DNA of 64,000 bases, taken from contig NZ_CP023701.1 of NCBI RefSeq assembly GCF_008704535.1, positions 6,056,001-6,120,000 of the forward strand, written 5' to 3'. The translations under genes and the position numbers were made by a program. Below the pieces are notes generated by a model. It ran no database searches and was not told the DNA's origin. It saw only the letters and a list, made by a program, of their open reading frames with translations. This document shows positions 55,220-63,533 of the stretch, one piece after another (the stretch's first letter is position 1; every line of letters begins with the position of its first letter). The DNA is from Streptomyces subrutilus. GTDB lineage: Bacteria; Actinomycetota; Actinomycetes; Streptomycetales; Streptomycetaceae.

Positions 55220-55632
55220 CCCTGGACCCGGGGCCGCTGGCCCCCGCGCTCGCCGCCGCCGAGGAGGCGGGCTGGACGACCGCACGGCTGGACCTGGGCG
55301 GCGTACGGACCAGGGCCGGGCTGATGCGGCGGGCCGCGGACGCGCTGGACCTGCCGGAGTGGTTCGGCGGGAACTGGGACGCGCTGGCCGACGTGCTGCG
55401 GGACCTGTCCTGGCTGCCGCGGGCGCCGGGACGGCTGGTGGCGGTGGTGTCGTGGCAGGAGTACGCCGCCGCGCGGCCGGACGACTGGGAGACGCTGCGG
55501 GAGGTCCTGGAAGAGGCCGTCGACTTCTGGCGGGAGGACCCCGCCGGGCCGCCGCTGACCGTGCTGCTGGCCGGGCCGGCCCCCGACGGCGGCCGCGCGG
55601 CACCACCGCACTCCGCCCGCGGACGGGACTGA
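55216..55632 (+). CDS. Barstar-family ribonuclease inhibitor
   Basis: A 138-residue intracellular inhibitor. The barstar core is clear: RAADALDLPEWFGGNWDALADVLRDLSWLP, then LVAVVSWQEYAA and FWREDPAGPPLTVLLAG. The ATG overlaps the RNase stop (ATGA), so the toxin and inhibitor are coupled. It protects the producer from the RNase before export. The last ~20 residues are a variable basic tail. Confidence 0.92.
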   Translation: MTLDPGPLAPALAAAEEAGWTTARLDLGGVRTRAGLMRRAADALDLPEWFGGNWDALADVLRDLSWLPRAPGRLVAVVSWQEYAAARPDDWETLREVLEEAVDFWREDPAGPPLTVLLAGPAPDGGRAAPPHSARGRD

Positions 55633-55859
55633 GCGCGCGGACGGAGCCGGCCCGCGGAGGCTGCGGGTGTGCGGTGTCCGCCGGCGCCGCCGCACGCGGT
55701 CCCCCGGGGCGAGGGTCCCGTAGGAAACGACCACGCGGCCCGGCGCGTCCTGGACGATCGGCCGGGGCGGTGTGAACCCCGGGACATGGGAGAATGAAGT
55801 ACGTGCGTTTCCTCGGCTGCCCTGTCGAGGCACCTCCGATCGACTGGGATGTTCTGCAC

Positions 55860-57302
55860 GTGCGTTTCCTCAATGACCTGAAGCCGCCGTACGACCTGAC
55901 GTACGACGATGTGTTCATGGTGCCGAGCCGCTCCGCGGTCGGTTCCCGGCAGGCCGTCGACCTGTCCTCTCCCGACGGCACCGGCACCACGATTCCGCTG
56001 GTCGTGGCCAACATGACCGCCATCGCGGGCCGCCGGATGGCCGAGACGGTCGCCCGGCGCGGCGGAATCGTCGTCATCCCGCAGGACATCCCGATCGAGA
56101 TCGTCACCGACGTCATCTCCTGGGTGAAGACCCGCCACCACGTGCTCGACACCCCGATCACGCTGGCGCCCACCCAGACCGTCGCCGACGCGCTGTCCCT
56201 GCTCCCCAAGCGCGCCCACGGCGCCGGCGTCGTCGTCGACGCCGAGAACCGCCCGGTCGGCGTCGTCACCGACCACGACCTGACCGGCGTGGACCGCTTC
56301 ACCCAGCTCTCCGAGGTCATGTCGAAGGAGCTGCTGCTCGTCGACGCCGACATCGATCCCCGCGAGGCCTTCAACAAGCTCGACGCCGGCCACCGCAAGC
56401 TGGCCCCGGCCGTCGACCGGGACGGCCGCCTCGTCGGCATCCTCACCCGCAAGGCCGCCCTGCGCGCCACCCTCTACACCCCGGCCACCGACGCCGACGG
56501 CAAGCTGCGCATCGCGGCCGCAGTCGGCATCAACGGCGACTTCGCGGCCAAGGCCAAGCAGCTGCTCGACGCGGGCGTCGACACGCTCGTCATCGACACG
56601 GCGCACGGCCACCAGGAGTCGATGATCAGCGCGATCAAGGCCGTCCGCGCGCTCGACCCGCAGGTCCCGATCGTGGCGGGCAACATCGTCGCCGCCGAGG
56701 GCGTCAAGGACCTCATCGAGGCCGGCGCCGACATCATCAAGGTCGGCGTGGGTCCCGGTGCCATGTGCACCACCCGCATGATGACCGGCGTCGGCCGCCC
56801 GCAGTTCTCCGCGGTGCTGGAGTGCGCGGCCGAGGCGAAGAAGTACGGCAAGCACGTGTGGGCCGACGGCGGTGTCCGCCACCCGCGCGACGTCGCGATG
56901 GCGCTGGCCGCCGGCGCCTCGAACGTCATGATCGGCTCCTGGTTCGCCGGGACCTACGAGTCCCCGGGCGACCTCCAGCAGTCCGCCGACGGACGCTTCT
57001 ACAAGGAGTCCTTCGGCATGGCCTCCGCCCGCGCGGTGCGCAACCGCACCTCCGAGGAGTCCGCCTACGACCGCGCCCGCAAGGCGCTCTTCGAGGAGGG
57101 CATCTCCACCTCGCGGATGTTCCTCGACCCGGCCCGCCCGGGCGTCGAGGACCTGATCGACTCGATCATCGCGGGCGTCCGCTCCTCCTGCACCTACGCC
57201 GGTGCGGGCTCCCTCGCGGAGTTCGAGGAGAACGCGGTCGTCGGCATCCAGTCCGCCGCCGGCTACGCCGAGGGCAAGCCGCTGCACGCCAGCTGGAGCT
57301 AG
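55860..57302 (+). CDS. guaB1: GuaB1-type GMP reductase (IMP dehydrogenase family)
   Basis: A 480-residue member of the IMPDH/GMPR family with two CBS domains (about residues 95-210). It matches the actinobacterial GuaB1 group, experimentally shown in mycobacteria to reduce GMP to IMP, rather than true IMP dehydrogenase. FMN/substrate motifs include KVGVGPGAMCTTRMMTGVGRPQ with catalytic C303, and WADGGVRHPRDVAMALAAGASNVMIGSWFAGTYESPG. GTG 55860 gives the usual N-terminus RFLNDLKPPYDLTYDDVFMVPSRS; an upstream in-frame GTG (55803) lies in a duplicated sequence. Confidence 0.85.
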   Translation: MRFLNDLKPPYDLTYDDVFMVPSRSAVGSRQAVDLSSPDGTGTTIPLVVANMTAIAGRRMAETVARRGGIVVIPQDIPIEIVTDVISWVKTRHHVLDTPITLAPTQTVADALSLLPKRAHGAGVVVDAENRPVGVVTDHDLTGVDRFTQLSEVMSKELLLVDADIDPREAFNKLDAGHRKLAPAVDRDGRLVGILTRKAALRATLYTPATDADGKLRIAAAVGINGDFAAKAKQLLDAGVDTLVIDTAHGHQESMISAIKAVRALDPQVPIVAGNIVAAEGVKDLIEAGADIIKVGVGPGAMCTTRMMTGVGRPQFSAVLECAAEAKKYGKHVWADGGVRHPRDVAMALAAGASNVMIGSWFAGTYESPGDLQQSADGRFYKESFGMASARAVRNRTSEESAYDRARKALFEEGISTSRMFLDPARPGVEDLIDSIIAGVRSSCTYAGAGSLAEFEENAVVGIQSAAGYAEGKPLHASWS

Positions 57303-57332
57303 GCGGGCGCGGGCGCGGCTCCGCCGCCGTCC

Positions 57333-57376
57333 GTCCGCGGCCCCGCCGTCCCCCGTGGACGGCCGGGGCCGCGGAC
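57333..57376. terminator. Bidirectional terminator between guaB1 and the histidine kinase gene
   Basis: A 19-bp stem (GTCCGCGGCCCCGCCGTCC with its complement, one bulged C) and a 5-base CCCGT loop. It lies between convergent genes. Confidence 0.88.
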
Positions 57377-57403
57377 GTCTCCGGACGCGCGCGGTCCGGC
57401 CGG

Positions 57404-58636
57404 TCAGGCCCGGGGCGGGGGGTCGGCGGGCGGCGGGCCGTGCACGCCCGCGCGGTACTTGGGTATCCGCACCGTCACCTTCGTGCCCGCGCCGATCCCC
57501 GTCTCGACCACCAGGCCGTACGCGTCCCCGTACACCTGCCGGAGCCGCTCGTCCACGTTCGGCAGCCCGATCCCGCCGGACCCGCCCCGCTCACCGGCCA
57601 GGATGCGGCGCAGCAGCCCCGGATCCATCCCGACCCCGTTGTCCTCCACCGTGATCACCGCTTCCGCGCCCGCGTCGCGCGCCGCGATCGTGATCCGGCA
57701 CTCCGCCGTCGAATCCTCCAGCCCGTGCTTCACCGCGTTCTCCACCAGCGGCTGCAGGCACAGGAACGGCAGCGCCACCGGCAGCACCTCGGGGGCCACC
57801 CGCAACGTCACCTTCAGCCGGTCCCCGAACCGGGCCCCGGCCAGCGCCAGGTACTGCTCGACCGAGCGCAACTCGTCGGCCAGCGCGGTGAAGTCCCCGT
57901 GCCGGCGGAAGGAGTACCGGGTGAAGTCCGCGAACTCCAGCAGCAGCTCCCGGGCCCGCTCCGGATCGGTCCGTACGAACGAGGCGATCGCCGCAAGGGA
58001 GTTGAAGATGAAGTGCGGGGAGATCTGCGCCCGCAGCGCCTTGATCTCCGCCTCCATCAAGCGGGTCCGCGAACGGTCCAGCTCCGACAGCTCCAACTGC
58101 ACCGACACCCACCGCGCGACCTCCGTCGCCGCCCGCACCAGCACCGCCGACTCCCGCGGCCCGTACGCCACCAACGCCCCCAGCAGCCCGTCCTCCCCGG
58201 TCAGCGGCGCCACCACCGCCCACTTCAACGGGCAGTCGGGCCGCGGGCAGTCGGTCCGCACGCTCTGACTGCGCCCCGACTCCAGCACCTCGGCCACCCG
58301 GGCCATCGCCCGCCGCTGGTGGTGGTCGGCGCCCGGGCCGTCCCACGCCAGCACCGACTCCCGGTCCGTGAGGGCCAGGGCATCGGTGCCCAGCAGCGAC
58401 CGCAGCCGGCGCGCCGCCTTGCGGGCCGCGTCGCCGGTCAGCCCCGCCCGCAGCGGGGGAGCCGCCAGCGAGGCCGTGTGCAGGGTGTGGAACGTGGCCC
58501 GCTCCACCGGGGTCCCCAGGTCCACCGCCGCCCCGCCCCCGCCGCGCCGGGCGTGCCACCGGCCCGCCGCCCACCCCGCACCCAGCAGCAGCACCGCCGC
58601 GGCCGCCGCAGGCACCGCCAGGGCCGCCGCGCTCAC
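57404..58636 (-). CDS. LytS-type sensor histidine kinase
   Basis: A 410-residue kinase with one N-terminal membrane helix, a GAF-like sensor region (about 45-180, with a TDCPRPDCPLK Cys pair at C130/C135), the His_kinase domain (phospho-acceptor H208 in ISPHFIFNSLAAIASF) and an HATPase_c domain (NAVKHGLE, VITVEDNGVGMDPGLL). The stretch HFIFNSL is diagnostic of the LytS/YehU class. The start GTG overlaps the symporter stop (GTGA), so they are coupled. Together with the LytTR response regulator at 61060-61902 it probably controls the symporter. Confidence 0.9.
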   Translation of the reverse strand: MSAAALAVPAAAAAVLLLGAGWAAGRWHARRGGGGAAVDLGTPVERATFHTLHTASLAAPPLRAGLTGDAARKAARRLRSLLGTDALALTDRESVLAWDGPGADHHQRRAMARVAEVLESGRSQSVRTDCPRPDCPLKWAVVAPLTGEDGLLGALVAYGPRESAVLVRAATEVARWVSVQLELSELDRSRTRLMEAEIKALRAQISPHFIFNSLAAIASFVRTDPERARELLLEFADFTRYSFRRHGDFTALADELRSVEQYLALAGARFGDRLKVTLRVAPEVLPVALPFLCLQPLVENAVKHGLEDSTAECRITIAARDAGAEAVITVEDNGVGMDPGLLRRILAGERGGSGGIGLPNVDERLRQVYGDAYGLVVETGIGAGTKVTVRIPKYRAGVHGPPPADPPPRA

Positions 58637-60363
58637 GGCGCGCCCCCGACCCGTTCCCCGGCCACGTCCTCCGGCAGGTGCAGCCGGGCCAGGGTGGCCG
58701 CCGTACCGGCCGGGACCCGCGCGGGGGTGGCCAGCGACACCAGCGCCATGGTCAGGAACCCCAGCGGCACCGACCACACCGCCGGCCACGCCAGCAGCGT
58801 GTGCCCCCAGCCCGCCGGGGCCAGCCCCGCCCGCGTCGCCAGCACCGCGCTCAGCGCCGCCCCGCCCCCCGTCACCAGCCCGGCCACCGCACCCGGCGGG
58901 GTCAGCCCGCGCCACCAGATCCCCAGGACCAGCAGCGGGCAGAACGACGACGCCGAGACCGCGAACGCCAGCCCCACCGCGTCCGCCACCGGCACGTCCC
59001 GCGCCGCCACGCTCCCCGCCAGCGGCACCAGCATCGCCACGAGCACCGCCCAGCGGAAACTGCGCACCCCGCGCGCCGGCAGCACGTCCTGGTGCAGCAC
59101 CCCCGCCACCGCCATCGTCAGCCCCGAGGCCGTCGACAGGAACGCCGCGAAGGCCCCGCCGGCCAGCAGCGCCCCCAGCAGCTCCCCGAGCAGCCCGCCC
59201 ACCAGCCGCTCCGGCAGCACCAGCACCGCCGCGTCCGCGTCACCCGTCAGGGCCAGTTCGGGAGCGTAGATGCGGCCCAGCGCCCCGTACACCGGCGGCA
59301 GCAGGTAGAAGACGCCGACCAGCCCGAGCACGACCAGCGTGGTGCGGCGCGCGGCCCGCCCGTTGGGGCTGGTGTAGAACCGCACCGCCACGTGCGGCAG
59401 GCCCATCGTGCCGAGGAAGGTGGCCAGGACCAGCCCGTACGTCGCGTAGAGCCGGTCGTGCCCCCGCCCCCCGGACAGCGGCTCCGACCAGCTCGACCCG
59501 CCGGGCCCGGCCACCACCCGGGTGTCCGGGACGGGGCTGCCGGGGGTGAACTCCAGCCGGGCGCCGGCCCGTACGTCGTGCCGCCCCGCGGCCAGGGCCA
59601 CCGGGACCCCCGCGTACGCGTGCCCGTCCACCCGGCCCGTCACGGTCACGGTCAGCGGCGCCGCCACCGACAGGCGCACGTCCTCGGCGACCGTGACCGC
59701 GGCGTGCTCGCGGAAGACGGCGGGGGCGTCGAACGTGGCGCGCGGAGCGCCGTCCCCGACCCAGGCGGCGACCAGGAAGAACGCCGGGACCAGCAGCGCG
59801 GTGAGCTTGAGCCAGTACTGGAAGGCCTGTACGAAGGTGATGCTGCGCATGCCGCCCGCGGCCACCGCGGCGCTCACCACGACGGCCACGACCACCCCGC
59901 CCGCCCAGTGCGGGGCCCCCGTGAGGATCTCCAGGGTCAGCCCGGCGCCCTGCAACTGCGGCAGCAGGTACAGCCAGCCGATCCCGACGACGAAGAGCAC
60001 CGCGATCCGCCGCACCGCCCGCGACTCCAGCCGGGCCTCGGCGAAGTCGGGCAGCGTGTACGCGCCGGAGCGCCGCAGCGGCGCCGCCACCAGCACGAGC
60101 AGCACCAGGTAGCCCGCCGTGTACCCGACCGGGTACCAGAGCATCTCGGGCCCCTGCAGCAGGACCAGCCCGGCGATCCCGAGGAAGGAGGCGGCGGAGA
60201 GGTACTCCCCGCTGATGGCCGCCGCGTTGAGGCGGGGCCCGACCGTGCGCGAGGCGACGTAGAAGTCGGAGGTGGTCCGGGAGATCCGCAGGCCCAGCGC
60301 GCCGACCAGCACCGTGACCAGGACGACGACGGCGACGGCGGTCAGCGCGTACGTCTGGTTCAC
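58633..60363 (-). CDS. Sodium:solute (cation/acetate-type) symporter
   Basis: A 576-residue integral membrane protein of the SSS family with about 13 membrane segments. YVASRTVGPRLNAAAISGEYLSAASFLG near the N-terminus and SGLTMAVAGVLHQDVLPARG are typical of ActP-like carboxylate carriers. A large extracytoplasmic loop (about 215-300) is beta-rich, as in other actinobacterial members. GTG 60363 is preferred (GAAGGA about 8 bases upstream). Likely substrates are short carboxylates such as acetate or pyruvate, but the sequence does not decide. Confidence 0.88.
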   Translation of the reverse strand: MNQTYALTAVAVVVLVTVLVGALGLRISRTTSDFYVASRTVGPRLNAAAISGEYLSAASFLGIAGLVLLQGPEMLWYPVGYTAGYLVLLVLVAAPLRRSGAYTLPDFAEARLESRAVRRIAVLFVVGIGWLYLLPQLQGAGLTLEILTGAPHWAGGVVVAVVVSAAVAAGGMRSITFVQAFQYWLKLTALLVPAFFLVAAWVGDGAPRATFDAPAVFREHAAVTVAEDVRLSVAAPLTVTVTGRVDGHAYAGVPVALAAGRHDVRAGARLEFTPGSPVPDTRVVAGPGGSSWSEPLSGGRGHDRLYATYGLVLATFLGTMGLPHVAVRFYTSPNGRAARRTTLVVLGLVGVFYLLPPVYGALGRIYAPELALTGDADAAVLVLPERLVGGLLGELLGALLAGGAFAAFLSTASGLTMAVAGVLHQDVLPARGVRSFRWAVLVAMLVPLAGSVAARDVPVADAVGLAFAVSASSFCPLLVLGIWWRGLTPPGAVAGLVTGGGAALSAVLATRAGLAPAGWGHTLLAWPAVWSVPLGFLTMALVSLATPARVPAGTAATLARLHLPEDVAGERVGGAP

Positions 60364-60503
60364 CGGTCGGTCCTTCGGCTGGAAGAGGTGCACCGGAGTC
60401 TATGCACGGCCCCGCGGCCCACAACAGGCCCGATCCGGCCCGTACCGGGCGCCCCGGTCCGCACGCGCCGGCCCGTCGCCGCGGCCCCCGGGCGGCCGGG
60501 CGG

Positions 60504-60830
60504 TCAGCGCGCCGGGCCGTGGTGGTCCGTGCAGTCGCGCAGCGCGATCTCCAGCTCCACGTACGACTCCTCCGCGCGCCGGAAGGCCAGCGTCAGCGCC
60601 GCCTGCGCGCGCGGCGGCAGCTGGCCGCGGGCCCCCTCGCCGGCCTCGTACAGCAGGTCGGCCCAGCGGGCGGCCGCGCTGCGCAGCCCGGCCAGCAGCA
60701 CCTCGGCCTCGGCGGGGCCGGCCGGCCTGCTGCGCAGCCCGGCCAGCAGCACCTCGGCCTCGGCGGGGCCGGCCGGCCGGGTGCGGGGGAGGCCGGTCAG
60801 CGCGTCGAGCAGCGGGTGGACCTCGGACAT
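60504..60830 (-). CDS. Small conserved hypothetical protein with internal 17-aa duplication
   Basis: A 108-residue, mostly helical soluble protein not recognised as a known family. Residues RPAGPAEAEVLLAGLRS occur twice in tandem, which in DNA is a 51-bp duplication. The ATG follows GGGAGGAGCG, a strong ribosome binding site. It lies between the symporter and the response regulator, so it may belong to their system. Confidence 0.72.
   Translation of the reverse strand: MSEVHPLLDALTGLPRTRPAGPAEAEVLLAGLRSRPAGPAEAEVLLAGLRSAAARWADLLYEAGEGARGQLPPRAQAALTLAFRRAEESYVELEIALRDCTDHHGPAR
60679..60780. repeat. 51-bp tandem duplication inside the 108-aa gene
   Basis: Copies 60679-60729 and 60730-60780 are nearly identical and keep the reading frame (17 codons). 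Confidence 0.95.
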
Positions 60831-61059
60831 CGCGCTCCTCCCGCGCCGGGCGGCCCACGCTACGCGCGCCGCCCGCCCCCGCCGTCGGCCGCGCGTGCGC
60901 GGTGCGGCCGACGGCGCCGACGGGTCGCCGGACGCGGGCCCGCGCGCGACGAACGGCGTCCCCGGCCGCGCCGGGAGTCCGGGGACGGCCGGTACGCGGG
61001 TACCTGGGTACGTGGGCAGGGCGGCCGGGGGTCCGTGGCGGGCCCGGTCGGGCGGCGGG

Positions 61060-61902
61060 TCAGCCCGTCGCCCGGCGCATCAGCAGGTCGCGCAGTTCCC
61101 TCGCGTGCCGGCGGCTGACCTGGAGTTCCGCGGACCCGACCCGGACCGTGGTCGAGCCGGCCTCCAGCCGGAGTTCGTCGATCCGGGACAGGGCCACCAG
61201 GTGGCGCCGGTGGATGCGGACGAAGCCGCGGGCCGCCCACCGCTCCTCCAGGGTGGACAGCGGGATGCGGACCAGGTGGCTGCCCCCGCCGGTGTGCAGC
61301 CGGACGTAGTCGCCCTGGGCCTCCACGTAGGCGATGTCGGCGACGGGCACGAACCGGGTGACCCCGCCCAGCTCCACCGCGATCTGCTCCGGCGCCCGGT
61401 CGCCGGCGCCCTCGGCGGCCGGACCGCGCGCCCCCGGCCCACCGGGCGCGCGGGGCGGGGCGGACGGCGGACCTGCCGCGGGCCGCGTGTCCGGACCGGC
61501 CGGGGCCAGCAGGGCGCAGGCCCGGCGGACGGCTTCGGCGAGCCGCTCGGGTCGGACCGGCTTCAGCACGTAGTCCACTGCCTTGAGGTCGAAGGCCTGG
61601 ACGGCGAAGCCCTCGTGGGCGGTGACGAAGACGATCAGCGGCGGACTGGCGAAGCCGGTCAGCAGCCGGGCGATGTCCAGGCCGGTCAGGCCGGCCATGT
61701 GGATGTCGAGGAAGACCACGTCGATGCCGTCGGGGCCGTCCGGGCCGTCCGGACCGGCCTCCAGGGCTCGGGTGATCCGGCGCAGGGCCCCGGTGGCGTC
61801 GGAGGCGCCCTCGGCGCTGCGCACGCGCGGGTCGGCGCGCAGCAGGAAGAGGAGCTCCTCCAGGAGCGGCATCTCGTCGTCGACGGCCAGTACGCGCAGC
61901 AT
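61060..61902 (-). CDS. LytTR-family response regulator
   Basis: A 280-residue regulator with an N-terminal receiver (acidic D8/D9, phospho-acceptor D66 in VVFLDIHMAGLTGLD, K in LKPVRP), a Pro/Gly-rich linker and a LytTR DNA-binding domain (VRLHTGGGSHLVRIPLSTLE; FVRIHRRHLVALSRIDEL). The linker between helices contains a short GPDGPDGPDG repeat. It should be the partner of the histidine kinase at 57404-58636, with the symporter between them as a likely target. ATG 61902 is chosen; the longer frame is a shadow. Confidence 0.9.
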   Translation of the reverse strand: MLRVLAVDDEMPLLEELLFLLRADPRVRSAEGASDATGALRRITRALEAGPDGPDGPDGIDVVFLDIHMAGLTGLDIARLLTGFASPPLIVFVTAHEGFAVQAFDLKAVDYVLKPVRPERLAEAVRRACALLAPAGPDTRPAAGPPSAPPRAPGGPGARGPAAEGAGDRAPEQIAVELGGVTRFVPVADIAYVEAQGDYVRLHTGGGSHLVRIPLSTLEERWAARGFVRIHRRHLVALSRIDELRLEAGSTTVRVGSAELQVSRRHARELRDLLMRRATG

Positions 61903-62051
61903 GCGGCCGAGTGTAGGCAGCGGCCCGCCGGGGCGGAACGTCCCGGAACGGGTGCGTCCTCGGGGGCCGGGGAGGGGCGGCTCCGGGGGGACGGGCGGCG
62001 GAGCGGTCCGTTCCGCGGTGCGCGTGTGGGTGCGGGTGAGGGCTCCTTCGC

Positions 62052-63065
62052 TCACCGGGCGCCGAATCCGGCCCGCCGCAGGGCGGTGGCCACGGCGAGG
62101 CCCAGGACCCGGTGCCCCGCGTCGTTGGGGTGCAGCCCGTCCGCGAGGTGCTCGGGCCCGAGGAGCTCCCGCCCCGGCAGCAGGGCCAGGTGGCCGTCCC
62201 CGGCGGCGACGCGGTCCCGGGTGGCGCGCTCCATGGCGTCGCGCAGGGCGCCCAGGGTGGCGCCGAGCCGGTTGGGGGTGCGTTCGGCGTCGGGTCGCAG
62301 CAGGGGGGAGACCAGCAGCAGCGGGGTCCGCGGGTGGCCCTGGCGGACCAGGTCGAGGAAGGCCCGCGTGGTCTCGTACAGCAGCGGCGCCGAGAACGGC
62401 ACCGGCGACCAGCAGTTGGTGCCGAAGGCGAGGGTGAGGTAGTCCGCGGGCAGGCGGGCGAGTTGTTCGGCGGTGGCCAGTTCGCCGCGCGCGGCGCCCG
62501 CGTAGCCGAGGTTGACGGTGTCCCAGCCCATCGCCCGGCCGGTGACCGCGGGCCAGCCGTGGGCGGGCCGGGTGGACCACCAGCCCTCGGTGATCGAGTC
62601 GCCGTGCACCACCCAGCGGGGCGCCGGGGGAGCCGGGGCGAGGGAGCCGCCGATCCCGCGCAGCCCGAGGATCACGGGGGACTGCGTCTCGGGCGGGTGG
62701 ACGGTGAACGGGCCCTGGCCGCCGCGCAGTTCGATGCGCACGACGGATTGCGCGGCCGGCTCGGTGAACACCTCGCGGACCAGCCCGCGCCGGTCCCAGA
62801 CGGCGAACCCGTGCGCGAGGTCGCGCAGGGCGTCGGTGGGGCCGGGCACGGAGGCCCGGTAGCGGATCTCCACCGCCCGCGCCCGCGCGGTGGTGAACTC
62901 CAGCCGCACCCCGATGGGCAGGGTGGCGCGCTCGCCGGTGTCCCACGACAGCCGCATGGTGTCCGCCGGGTCGGCGCGCACGGGCCGCCCCCGGTCCCGC
63001 CACGCGACCCCGCGCAGGAAGGGTTCCGGGTCCTGCCACGGCTGGTCAGGGCTCTGCGGTGTCAC
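62052..63065 (-). CDS. SGNH/GDSL-family esterase or lipase
   Basis: A 337-residue hydrolase. An N-terminal beta-rich region (about 1-145) precedes the SGNH domain: block I VVHGDSITEG (S157), the LGYAG Gly, block III GTNCWS (N217), and DGLHPNDAGHR with D309 and H312. No signal peptide is evident, so it may be cytoplasmic. The N-terminal half resembles the jelly-roll of two-domain SGNH enzymes. GTG 63065 has GGAGG upstream. The substrate is unknown (deacetylase or esterase). Confidence 0.88.
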   Translation of the reverse strand: MTPQSPDQPWQDPEPFLRGVAWRDRGRPVRADPADTMRLSWDTGERATLPIGVRLEFTTARARAVEIRYRASVPGPTDALRDLAHGFAVWDRRGLVREVFTEPAAQSVVRIELRGGQGPFTVHPPETQSPVILGLRGIGGSLAPAPPAPRWVVHGDSITEGWWSTRPAHGWPAVTGRAMGWDTVNLGYAGAARGELATAEQLARLPADYLTLAFGTNCWSPVPFSAPLLYETTRAFLDLVRQGHPRTPLLLVSPLLRPDAERTPNRLGATLGALRDAMERATRDRVAAGDGHLALLPGRELLGPEHLADGLHPNDAGHRVLGLAVATALRRAGFGAR

Positions 63066-63533
63066 TCTGCGCCTCCGATCGTCCGGTACGGGACGGCGCC
63101 GCGGCGCCGCCGGCCGCCCCGGCGTCACACCCGTACCCCGGACGGGCGGCTTCCACCGCCGCCGGGCACACCGGCGCCGCAGGTCCGGTCGCCCGGCCGG
63201 CCCCGGGGCCCCGGGGCGGCCCGTGTCAGGTCGGCACGCTGCGCCATATCTGACGAGGTGTCAAGAAAGCGGCCCGCGGACGTCCGCGCAGCGATCGAAC
63301 ATCCACGCGCAACAAAGGACCATCCAGGACAGATCCGCGCAACGATCGTGCGCCTATGTGCAAGGATGGTGCATTACGGGCGGTATCACTCTGCTCGTAG
63401 GCTCACTCGCTGTACGTGGAGTGGCGTGGACCGCCTGCTCGGCGGTCCCCCATGCCCAGGCTCTGCCTGCTCCTGCTCCGGACCGCTGCGGTCGATGCCT
63501 GAAACCCCCACCCGCAGTCAAAGGAGTCCCCTC
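63066..63533. other. Divergent promoter region of the SGNH esterase and permease genes
   Basis: 468 bases without a supported gene. It contains a -35-like TTGACA on the minus strand (63259-63264) for the esterase, a 14-bp palindrome CGCGGACGTCCGCG (63275-63288), a phased array of 12-bp motifs (63286-63369) and a long leader to the permease. No recognised riboswitch was found. Confidence 0.6.
63286..63369 (+). promoter_or_regulatory. Phased array of four 12-bp motifs upstream of the permease
   Basis: GCGCAGCGATCG (63286), GCGCAACAAAGG (63307), GCGCAACGATCG (63337) and GTGCAAGGATGG (63358) share G-GCA---A--G. Starts are 21, 30 and 21 bases apart, near whole helical turns, as for a multi-site regulator such as an Lrp/AsnC protein. 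Confidence 0.6.

Noticed and set aside
55860..57302. Annotation as IMP dehydrogenase GuaB2
   Set aside because: N-terminus and catalytic-loop sequence match the actinobacterial GuaB1 group shown to be GMP reductase; without a search IMPDH activity cannot be ruled out fully.
63066..63533. c-di-AMP (ydaO) riboswitch before the permease
   Set aside because: The conserved GCCGAAUCC/GGUUGAA-type segments were not found in the leader.
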